A DNA stretch of 10,136 nucleotides, taken from positions 1-10,136 of the forward strand of contig DOPM01000031.1 in NCBI GenBank assembly GCA_003513495.1, written 5' to 3'. A program made the translations under genes and the position numbers. Shown here piece by piece: positions 1-4,682 of this stretch (the first letter of the stretch is position 1; each line of letters opens with the position of its first letter). Under the pieces are notes generated by a model. That model did no database searches and had not been told where the DNA came from. It was given only the letters and a program-made list of their open reading frames with translations. This DNA comes from Desulfosporosinus sp. GTDB lineage: Bacteria; Bacillota; Desulfitobacteriia; Desulfitobacteriales; Desulfitobacteriaceae.

Positions 1-361
1 AGGCTGCTTAGATAAATTTTTGTATTTACACTGTCTACTTGACGGGGTGCAGTTCATTTCTGTGGTCTCTACTTCTTATTTGGTCCAGACTATATTCGAC
101 CTCTAAAACAAGATTCATGCATCTATTATCCCGACCCTAAAAGCAATCTCGACAAAAGGTAAGGCCGTTGATTAAACCGCCTATTATTACCACTTTGTTT
201 TTCCTATAAGGTACGCTCGCAGGACTATCCCATTCACAAAAACATTTTACCAGGCAACGTAAGTAATTACCTTAAAGGCTTCTTAGCTATAGCTAATAAA
301 AATATTATGCCAATACCTGCTGGATTGTATGCCCAACTCACGTAGTACTTCCCAGCCACCA

Positions 362-388
362 GAAATAAAAACAGCCCTTTCGGACTGT
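362..388 (-). terminator. Rho-independent terminator, minus strand
   Basis: On the minus strand a 7-bp stem (371-377/382-388) is closed by a GAAA tetraloop and followed directly by TTTTTATTT. One base pair is G-U only in the minus-strand RNA (C-A on the plus strand), which supports this orientation. It would end the candidate RNA upstream of it. Confidence 0.7.
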
Positions 389-591
389 CATGATACTAAA
401 GGGGCGGATTGATAGAGACCTCCCCCACTAAAGTAAACCAAAATAGCTAATCGATAATGAATCGGTGGAGGAGGTTAGGCGGAGACTAAGAATTATCTCC
501 TTAACCGCGCCCATATGGTACGATTTTCAAGTTTTGCAAAAACAAGTCTTATCTGATTGATGGTGTTTTTGAGGTCCATGTTAGTCCAAAC
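362..591 (-). ncRNA. Candidate structured small RNA ending in an intrinsic terminator
   Basis: Read on the minus strand, 506-512 pairs with 402-407 (one bulge) and encloses two arms. One arm is a bulged hairpin (475-478/501-504 plus 481-485/496-500). The other is an 11-bp helix, 418-428 with 465-475, whose single plus-strand C-A mismatch becomes a G-U pair in the minus-strand RNA. Together they form a three-way junction. About 13 nt later comes a GAAA-capped terminator at 371-388. A perfect TATAAT lies at 599-604 on the minus strand, giving a start near 591, but I see no good -35 box. No known riboswitch or sRNA motif was recognised, and no gene follows inside the window. The 5' end is a guess. 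Confidence 0.35.
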
Positions 592-767
592 TGATTTTAT
601 TATACTCAGTCCTTTCATCTGTATTACTTATAATATAACCGTGCTTGTGCATTTCTAAACATGGTCATTTTATGAGATTGATCCCAAAGACTGAACTTAC
701 TCGAAAAAGTTGAGGCAATCACTTAGGTATAGGGATATTCAATAGAGGGGTATTATCTAAGGCCATC

Positions 768-790
768 TAAAAACCTGCCTAAAACAGGTC
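768..790 (-). terminator. Possible rho-independent terminator, minus strand
   Basis: The arms 773-777 and 785-789 form a perfect 5-bp ACCTG/CAGGT stem with a 7-nt loop, followed on the minus strand by a short run of T. Flanking A and T bases can extend the stem. The U tract is short and no transcribed unit upstream is known, so it may be only a hairpin. Confidence 0.35.
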
Positions 791-1100
791 TTTCATAACC
801 ACGCTGAGTCTAAAGCGTCGGACAGTTAGTCTTAAAGAGCATTTACCATATCCAGAACGTCAACAACGGATGCTGTCCCACTATGAGTAATAGAACATAA
901 TTTCCAAAATTTTTAACTTCCAGTTTTATACACACCACACCAAATTAGCCATCAGTTACTTATCCACGAACACAGGAGAGGAACAGCTATACCTCTCTAC
1001 ATTGATAGGTTTTCTAAGCCCATAGACCTTCCACGTCTTTCTTTAATTCCCACCTGCGGTCTCGAAAACAATCCATGAAATACAAAAATCCAGAGAGTGT

Positions 1101-1202
1101 CGATTATGAGGAGCTCTCCATAATCGTTATACTTTTGCTGCGATTCTCCTGGAAGAAGCGAGGATCGTGAGAGTCATTCAGGAATAACTCAGTCACACTG
1201 AC
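1101..1202. other. Cluster of four consecutive hairpins
   Basis: Four inverted repeats follow one another in about 100 bp: 1101-1108/1119-1126 (8 bp, perfect), 1141-1148/1160-1167 (8 bp with one G-T), 1171-1178/1183-1190 (7 of 8 pairs) and 1192-1195/1199-1202 (4 bp). The G-T pair in the second would be G-U only if the plus strand is transcribed. None is followed by a T tract in the orientation needed for a terminator. The spacing suggests a folded RNA segment or protein-binding sites; no family was recognised. Confidence 0.4.
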
Positions 1203-1371
1203 ATACGGACAACTAAAATCTATACTCCAGTCTAAAGAAAACTAAAAGAAAAAGCAGCCTTGAAATAGATAGCCACTTAAGACCAAAGAAAAAGAAAAAT
1301 AGCGTCGTAACAACGTAAAAAATTGGGTTGCAACGCTATTGCAACGATAAGTAAAAACGAGCCAATTCCGC

Positions 1372-1404
1372 TAAATACAAAAACACCGCAATTGCTTGCG
1401 GTGT
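1372..1404 (-). terminator. Terminator of the tRNA-Thr gene, minus strand
   Basis: A perfect 9-bp stem (1383-1391/1396-1404) with a 4-nt loop is followed on the minus strand by TTTTTGTATTT. It begins 13 nt beyond the encoded CCA of the tRNA fragment, as expected for the native terminator of that tRNA gene. A second weaker hairpin (1327-1345), also followed by a T run on the minus strand, could act as a backup. Confidence 0.85.
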
Positions 1405-1416
1405 CTACGTTTCCAG

Positions 1417-1465
1417 TGGAGCCAATGGTCGGAATCGAACCGACGACCTGCTCATTACGAGTGAG
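1417..1465 (-). other. 3' fragment of tRNA-Thr(CGU): attachment site (attL/attR)
   Basis: Read on the minus strand, this is the 3' part of a tRNA from the anticodon stem to an encoded CCA. The anticodon loop is CTCGTAA (anticodon CGT, threonine), the T arm is GTCGG-TTCGATT-CCGAC, and the 3' acceptor strand is CATTGGC-T-CCA. The D arm and 5' acceptor strand are missing: upstream sequence departs from tRNA just before the anticodon stem. A tRNA 3' half with its native terminator but no 5' half is the usual mark left by tyrosine-integrase elements. The intact tRNA would be rebuilt at the far end, so the element should lie at higher coordinates. No integrase gene is seen in the window. Confidence 0.8.
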
Positions 1466-1559
1466 GGAAAAACCATTTGTGAAGAAAGGCTCAGATTGAC
1501 AAACCGTTGATACATGCGGCTTCTGGGTTTTTGTTTTTTTGTTCCATTAGGTTGTTTTG

Positions 1560-1600
1560 GGCGACGATTGGGAAGTTTGGGCGACGATTTGGCGACGATT
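1560..1600. repeat. Three direct copies of a 10-bp repeat beside the att site
   Basis: The sequence GGCGACGATT occurs at 1560-1569, 1580-1589 and 1591-1600, spaced 20 and 11 bp. The repeats begin 95 bp from the tRNA fragment and end 80 bp before the start of the XRE regulator. By position they could be integrase or excisionase arm-type sites, or operators for the regulator. A third reading is that they are part of a decayed integrase 3' end on the minus strand, since a Lys/Arg/Gln-rich reading runs there. The sequence does not decide between these. Confidence 0.6.
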
Positions 1601-1679
1601 TTTTGGTATACCAACTACACCTAACACCGCTCACAATGAAGGATTTTCGCACCACAATGTGGAAAGTTATTCACCGGTG

Positions 1680-1940
1680 ATGTATATGGATAAAGGTTCA
1701 GAGAAAAACGTGCCCAATAGACTAAAATACTATCGCGAAAAGTTAGTAGTTACGCAGCAAGAAATGGAATGGCGCACAGGTGTTGGAAGTCGAAGTTGGC
1801 CTCATTATGAATCAGGTATTCGGGAACCTAAAATTAAACTAGCACAGAAATTTGCTCAGGTATTCAATGAGATTGCAGCTGAAAAAGGAATCGAAATAAG
1901 CCGCATTTCTACTGACGACCTATATCCGATTGGTGGATAA
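1680..1940 (+). CDS. XRE-family helix-turn-helix transcriptional regulator
   Basis: This small cytoplasmic DNA-binding protein (86 aa) belongs to the Cro/CI (XRE) type. Residues of about 12-70 form the HTH domain: a first helix around NRLKYYREKL, a TQQEMEWRTGV segment as the turn and start of the recognition helix, and the characteristic HYESGIREPKI stretch that follows it. The C-terminus (STDDLYPI) is typical of short XRE proteins. The start is uncertain: ATG 1680 and ATG 1686 are both possible and neither has a strong ribosome binding site. The frame stays open upstream, but the residues there look random and cross the 10-bp repeats. It is transcribed away from the attachment site and ends at its own terminator. 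It is probably the repressor or switch regulator of the tRNA-integrated element. Confidence 0.85.
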   Translation: MYMDKGSEKNVPNRLKYYREKLVVTQQEMEWRTGVGSRSWPHYESGIREPKIKLAQKFAQVFNEIAAEKGIEISRISTDDLYPIGG

Positions 1941-1955
1941 ATATTTATCTATCCG

Positions 1956-1985
1956 AGACCTCCCACAATTTGGAGGTCTTTTTTT
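1956..1985 (+). terminator. Rho-independent terminator after the XRE gene
   Basis: A perfect 8-bp stem (AGACCTCC at 1956-1963, GGAGGTCT at 1972-1979) with an 8-nt loop runs into seven T residues. It lies 15 nt after the XRE stop codon, so the regulator is a single-gene transcript and the small genes downstream need their own promoter. Confidence 0.9.
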
Positions 1986-2085
1986 ATTACCCTTTAGTCA
2001 TATTGTGTAGTTTTCAACGTATTCTTTATCAGTGACACAAACGAATCCCATCTAAAACACACTTGAAGCACAGGAGGGTCACACT

Positions 2086-2325
2086 ATGAAAGAGATAGTT
2101 GTTATCAAGGCTAGGCTTCGTAAGCGCGACAAAGACATCCAGCAGGCGGTGAGGGGTTTAGAACTGGCAGAAGGTGAAATGGCAGATATGGTCCGGGATG
2201 GTTTTCGGATAAAGCTAGCTGAATTGGGTGTGTTAGGAGCAAGGATTAAACCCCTGGCACCCATTACGCCGGATACAGCCCAGCTAATCGCCAGGGAGCT
2301 AATGCAAAACTTTAAAAGGAGTTGA
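2086..2325 (+). CDS. Small possible ribbon-helix-helix-like protein, hypothetical
   Basis: The gene encodes a 79-aa soluble, charged protein. It starts at an ATG behind a strong site (AGGAGGG, about 9 nt upstream). The order is a short beta-like N-terminus (KEIVVIKARL), a basic RKRDKD stretch, then an amphipathic segment (IQQAVRGLELAEGEMADMVRDGF). That layout recalls small plasmid and phage ribbon-helix-helix proteins, where a strand binds DNA and two helices dimerise, but the match is only a resemblance. The C-terminal third (PITPDTAQLIARELMQ) looks like an added helix. It heads a run of small plus-strand genes and is followed four bases later by the next start codon, so the two are probably co-translated. 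A role in replication, partition or regulation of the element is a guess. Confidence 0.65.
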   Translation: MKEIVVIKARLRKRDKDIQQAVRGLELAEGEMADMVRDGFRIKLAELGVLGARIKPLAPITPDTAQLIARELMQNFKRS

Positions 2326-2329
2326 TCCC

Positions 2330-2548
2330 ATGTCCGATATCTTAAAGATCCAGAAAACCGTCCGCAAGTCAATCAAGGATTACGCCATCGCCGGAAAGTA
2401 TGAGGAAGAGGCCCTAATCGCGCTTATCTCCGTGGATCTCTGGCTGATTTTAAACGCTGAGGAAACGAACACTTCTCTTAAACCAAAGACTAAAACAAAA
2501 TGCCCCGATATCCCGAAGGACACCGGAGCTCAGACCGCGCCTATGTAA
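2330..2548 (+). CDS. Hypothetical 72-aa protein
   Basis: No family was recognised. The start ATG follows an AAAGGAG site and lies four bases after the stop of the previous gene, which marks the two as an operon. The N-terminal 45 residues look helical (VRKSIKDYAIAGKYEEEALIALISVDLWLIL). The C-terminal 25 residues are rich in Thr, Lys and Pro (TSLKPKTKTKCPDIPKDTGA) and probably disordered. There is no signal peptide and no clear membrane segment, although LIALISVDLWLIL is hydrophobic. Codon use resembles its neighbours. Confidence 0.6.
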   Translation: MSDILKIQKTVRKSIKDYAIAGKYEEEALIALISVDLWLILNAEETNTSLKPKTKTKCPDIPKDTGAQTAPM

Positions 2549-2567
2549 GTTTAAAGGTTTTAAACTT
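2547..2567. promoter_or_regulatory. Perfect 9-bp inverted repeat between small genes
   Basis: The arms AAGTTTAAA (2547-2555) and TTTAAACTT (2559-2567) are perfectly complementary around a 3-nt centre. The repeat overlaps the stop codon of the 72-aa gene and lies about 50 bp before the pilin-like gene. It could be an operator or an mRNA hairpin separating the two halves of the operon. It is very AT-rich and lacks a following T tract on the plus strand, so I do not call it a terminator. Confidence 0.5.
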
Positions 2568-2615
2568 TATGCGAAAACTATCCGAATTATGCATAAAAAG
2601 GAGCGTGTAAGCATA

Positions 2616-2924
2616 ATGGCAAAATTTACTTTTAATCGTAAGTCTGTATTACAAACTGGAATCATAGTTTTAGTCTTGCTCCTCTCCCCCACTGATGCAC
2701 TTGCAGCAGGCAGCGTAGATGACGGAGGAATGAGAGCATACAAGAAAATATTTTCAGTTGGCAAATGGATCATCATTGGCAAGTGGGCCCTGGATGCAAT
2801 TCAATGTGCGCTTAACGGGGACTACGATGGAATCAAGCAAAAGTCTATAGCTTATGCCGCTTGTGTTGCCCTGATTATTTTAATTCCATCTATAGTATTT
2901 CAAATTGAAGAGTTTTTAAGTTAG
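2616..2924 (+). CDS. Secreted pilin-like membrane protein (T4SS VirB2/TrbC-like or phage coat-like), putative
   Basis: The predicted product is 102 aa. I chose the ATG at 2616 because the AAAGGAG site lies between the upstream ATG (2589) and this one, so only 2616 can use it, although the spacing of about 12 nt is long. Residues 1-32 look like a signal peptide: Lys/Arg-rich start, hydrophobic core (GIIVLVLLLSP), and a DALAAG cleavage site. The mature part has a first hydrophobic stretch near VGKWIIIGKWAL, a short loop with GDYDGIKQK, and a strong membrane helix (AACVALIILIPSIVFQI). Two hydrophobic segments joined by a short Lys-containing loop after a cleavable signal are typical of VirB2/TrbC-type conjugative pilins. 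A coat protein of a filamentous phage or a holin-like protein are alternatives. The next gene begins 12 bp later. Confidence 0.55.
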   Translation: MAKFTFNRKSVLQTGIIVLVLLLSPTDALAAGSVDDGGMRAYKKIFSVGKWIIIGKWALDAIQCALNGDYDGIKQKSIAYAACVALIILIPSIVFQIEEFLS

Positions 2925-2936
2925 GAGGTAAAAACT

Positions 2937-3122
2937 ATGCTGGCTCTCGCCTTGAAGGGAGGGGTACTGGCGGCCATTGTTACGCTAGTGACCGCTAAGC
3001 CGGATCTGTTCTTGAGTTACATGCGCACTGGAACACTTGTGGGATGTACTATTCTAATAAGTTCAACAGCCCTGGTAAGAGCAGCAACATTTTCTCTTTG
3101 CTGGGCAATCTGTCGCTCGTAA
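2937..3122 (+). pseudogene. 5' fragment of a small hydrophobic protein gene, truncated at the junction
   Basis: A genuine gene begins here: an AGGAGGT site precedes the ATG by about 7 nt, and the gene follows the pilin-like gene by 12 bp. The first 44 or so residues are consistent with a membrane protein, with one hydrophobic stretch near GGVLAAIVTLVTA and another near LVGCTILISS. From about 3055 onward the reading frame is only the antisense of the tape measure gene and ends by chance at 3122, so the native C-terminus is lost. Position after a pilin-like gene would suit a second membrane component of a secretion or virion-assembly system, but no family can be named from this fragment. Confidence 0.6.
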
Positions 3123-3298
3123 ATTGCACTACGGGAAGTAAGGGCTTCCATAGAGTCGGCATTGTCACCAAATGACGCGGTGTTCAGTCTCATCTCGGAC
3201 CCGAGTAAACGGAGTTCGCGAGCAGCCGCCTGCATTTCCTGCTTGAATTTCTGTTCTCCATCAAGGGCCAGTGTTGTTCTTATCTCGCGTACTGCCAT
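3017..3298 (-). pseudogene. Tape measure protein, N-terminal fragment
   Basis: This is the start of the tail tape measure protein, the scaffold that fixes tail length in siphophages, normally hundreds to more than a thousand residues long. The ATG at 3298 follows directly after the TAA of the frameshifted chaperone (TAAATG), which is the canonical position. Residues 1-79 are typical: MAVREIRTTLALDGEQKF, then a long charged coiled-coil region (EMQAAARELRLLGSEM, RSAIYERQIAQQRENVAALTRAVE). After Glu79 (about 3062) the coiled-coil pattern stops. The rest (LIRIVHPTSVPVRM) is the antisense of a plus-strand gene and ends at a stop at 3017. The gene is therefore broken, and this phage could not build a tail from this copy. 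Confidence 0.85.
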
Positions 3299-3484
3299 TT
3301 AGTCCTCACCCCGCGTTTTCTTATTCCGGACTATCCCGTGCAGGAATTCCTCATATTCCCGAGTCCATTTCCAAAAAGTTATAATGCGCCCTGGTGTAGT
3401 GAGCCAAGCTTGTTTCTCACTCATACCACAGCGCATCCCCAAAAATACTAGGCGCAAAGGATCTATTCCCTTGCGCCCATCTTG
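3299..3484 (-). CDS. Tail assembly chaperone, frameshift-encoded C-terminal part (gpT-like)
   Basis: This second half of the tail assembly chaperone has no start of its own and is read by a -1 shift from the upstream gene. After the slip it reads QDGRKGIDPLRLVFLG, then MSEKQAWLTTPGRI, and ends with GED and TAA at 3299. The extension is 61 residues, giving a fusion of about 193 aa. Known gpG/gpGT pairs (lambda and relatives) bind the tape measure through the T part before the tail tube grows. This extension has the expected size and ends immediately before the tape measure ATG. It is too short and start-less to be found as an ordinary gene. Confidence 0.8.
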   Translation of the reverse strand, partial: QDGRKGIDPLRLVFLGMRCGMSEKQAWLTTPGRIITFWKWTREYEEFLHGIVRNKKTRGED

Positions 3485-3490
3485 TTTTTT
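3451..3490 (-). promoter_or_regulatory. Programmed -1 ribosomal frameshift signal (A AAA AAC slippery site plus hairpin)
   Basis: On the minus strand the heptamer A AAA AAC occupies 3490-3484, in the zero frame AAA AAC required for -1 slippage. Six nucleotides later a strong hairpin begins: GGCGCAAGG (3477-3469) pairs with CCTTTGCGCC (3460-3451), nine pairs with one bulged base. The zero-frame stop TAG sits in its loop. Slippery site, spacer and stimulatory stem all match the classic arrangement. The -1 frame stays open up to the tape measure gene. Confidence 0.9.
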
Positions 3491-3879
3491 GATGCAAGTA
3501 CCTCTTCTAGGACCTCGTCGACTTCTTCTTCAGTTTGATCTGGATTCGTTCCAGAATTCATCCCATCGCTTATCACGCTAAAAATGGTTTTGCGGTGCGC
3601 GGTAAATTCATGAGGTTTCATAAGTAATTGGATCTGGTCCGGAGTTGGTGCTTTTTCGTCTGTGCCTTCTTCGAAGTTTTTTAACGCAATTCCCTGGCCA
3701 ATAAGTAAGGCAATGATCCAAGAGTATTCATCAATCGCCTTCACATGATCTTTCTCAAGTTCTTTACCCATTTTTTCAATACCACCGTAGCGTTGCGTGA
3801 TCTCTTTCAACGCTACAACATTAAACATCGCAGGGTAAGTTCTTTTCCCTATCTTTATTTCTTTATCACTCTCATACAT
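3463..3879 (-). CDS. Tail assembly chaperone (gpG-like)
   Basis: This 138-aa cytoplasmic protein is needed for siphophage tail assembly. The position between the major tail protein and the tape measure, together with the frameshift signal at its 3' end, identifies it. The start ATG at 3879 has an AAGGAG site 8 nt upstream. The N-terminus (IKIGKRTYPAMFNVVALKEITQRYGG) is typical of Firmicute chaperones, where a short strand-rich segment leads into a helical domain. The C-terminus is acidic (DQTEEEVDEVLEEVL). Most ribosomes would stop at the TAG at 3463; a minority would shift to make the longer form. The ratio of the two forms matters for tail length control in known phages. Confidence 0.85.
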   Translation of the reverse strand: MYESDKEIKIGKRTYPAMFNVVALKEITQRYGGIEKMGKELEKDHVKAIDEYSWIIALLIGQGIALKNFEEGTDEKAPTPDQIQLLMKPHEFTAHRKTIFSVISDGMNSGTNPDQTEEEVDEVLEEVLASKNKMGARE

Positions 3880-3891
3880 ACGCTAAACTCC

Positions 3892-4677
3892 TTAAACACG
3901 TGTTACTAAGGCGGCCACTGCAGTTTCAAGGAGACTTTCTGCCGCATCTACTCTTGCCTGTGATGGATTCGCCATTGCCGCTACCTCTACAGCTTCAGCA
4001 AGGGAATTAGCTACATCAACCCAGGATACAGAGGTGTATGTTTCTGGGTTAAGCGCCTGAGCGCTAGTTATAGCTGCATTAAGATTCGTTTTACTTGCCG
4101 GTTCTCCGATGTTAGCCAGTTCATTCAGCCATGCAACCGCATCAGACTCGGTTGTGAACGTTGCCATGTCACGCCATGAATTCTTATCGTCTTGAGCTGT
4201 CATGATCGCCCCCTCGACTTCGGGCGTTTGCCACTCGATCGCGCCATCCGGCTTCGTGGCTGCATCCTCTGAAGGGATCCCCCACTTAGTTTTGTAATAC
4301 CAAAAAGCCCTATAGGACCTAACACCATTCTTCTTACGAACCCGGTAATATCCGAAACCACCGTTAGGGGCCTCATAACCTACCGCAGATCGGATTGTTG
4401 CAACTCCATTCAAGGTTGCCGCTTGTTGCCCAAGCCAAATCTTTAATGCATCATCGGATAGATCGTCTATCCCAGTTGTGATGGTACCAGATATAAAGCT
4501 ATTGTCCGCCTCTACAATCATGTCATCTGCAGACAATTTACTATTTGATAGTTCGATTGAAACATTCGCCGCAATTGCATGCCCCACAATAAGTCCCGCT
4601 CCATAGGTTGGAAAACTATTCGCTGGTTCTGTAGCGATTGGTGCAAAGACAGGATGCTTTAACCCGATATATGCCAT
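3892..4677 (-). CDS. Major tail (tube) protein with C-terminal FIVAR-like domain
   Basis: This 261-aa protein is the subunit of the tail tube. Residues 1-190 look like the Firmicute phi13/TP901-type tube protein: an N-terminal IGLKHPVFAPI, a GTITTGIDDL segment, and a central GFGYYRVRKKNGVRSYRAFWYYKTKW segment read across about 108-132. Residues of about 197-258 form a separate helical module with the FIVAR pattern: LNAAITSAQAL, then YTSVSWVDVANSLAEAVEV, then QARVDAAESLLETAVAAL. FIVAR modules are usual in Gram-positive cell-surface proteins. Here it would hang outside the tube as decoration. The AAGGAG site lies inside the end of the preceding gene, implying coupled translation. It precedes the chaperone by 12 bp, the standard tail gene order. 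Confidence 0.85.
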   Translation of the reverse strand: MAYIGLKHPVFAPIATEPANSFPTYGAGLIVGHAIAANVSIELSNSKLSADDMIVEADNSFISGTITTGIDDLSDDALKIWLGQQAATLNGVATIRSAVGYEAPNGGFGYYRVRKKNGVRSYRAFWYYKTKWGIPSEDAATKPDGAIEWQTPEVEGAIMTAQDDKNSWRDMATFTTESDAVAWLNELANIGEPASKTNLNAAITSAQALNPETYTSVSWVDVANSLAEAVEVAAMANPSQARVDAAESLLETAVAALVTRV

Positions 4678-4682
4678 TTACT

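Larger units (their letters stand above)
1..1382. other. Gene-free, hairpin-rich 1.4 kb region
   Basis: I find no reading frame here with a ribosome binding site and a plausible protein; stops are frequent in all six frames. The stretch is rich in inverted repeats. Clear ones are 371-377/382-388, 418-428/465-475, 481-485/496-500, 801-805/814-818, 820-825/873-878, 975-981/992-998, 1101-1108/1119-1126, 1141-1148/1160-1167, 1171-1178/1183-1190 and 1327-1333/1339-1345. It lies on the downstream side of a tRNA-Thr fragment and its terminator, so it is host DNA or the end of an adjoining element. It may be intergenic DNA carrying one or more structured RNAs. I cannot assign it to a known RNA family. 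Confidence 0.6.

Noticed and set aside
959..967. DnaA-box-like TTATCCACG, possible origin
   Set aside because: It is a single imperfect copy, with no cluster of boxes and no replication gene nearby.
1..1260. 9-bp inverted repeat AGGCTGCTT (1-9) / AAGCAGCCT (1252-1260) as ends of an insertion sequence
   Set aside because: One such long-range match is expected by chance in 1.4 kb, it does not extend, and there is no transposase or target duplication.
1417..1465. Intact tRNA gene
   Set aside because: The D arm and 5' acceptor strand are absent on the minus strand beyond 1465, so it cannot fold as a tRNA.
1560..1600. Short CRISPR-like array
   Set aside because: The repeats are only 10 bp, spaced 1-10 bp apart, with no spacers of the right size and no cas genes.
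1405..1614. Minus-strand open frame of 69 codons crossing the tRNA fragment
   Set aside because: It runs straight through the tRNA 3' half, has no ribosome binding site and has a random-looking sequence. It might hide a decayed integrase tail, but nothing in it can be matched.
2079..2372. Minus-strand frame opposite the 79-aa gene
   Set aside because: It is antisense to two genes with good ribosome binding sites, and its composition (Ser/Arg/Ile-rich) is typical of a shadow.
3384..3581. Plus-strand frame opposite the tail chaperone
   Set aside because: It is antisense to the frameshift region, has no ribosome binding site and resembles no protein.
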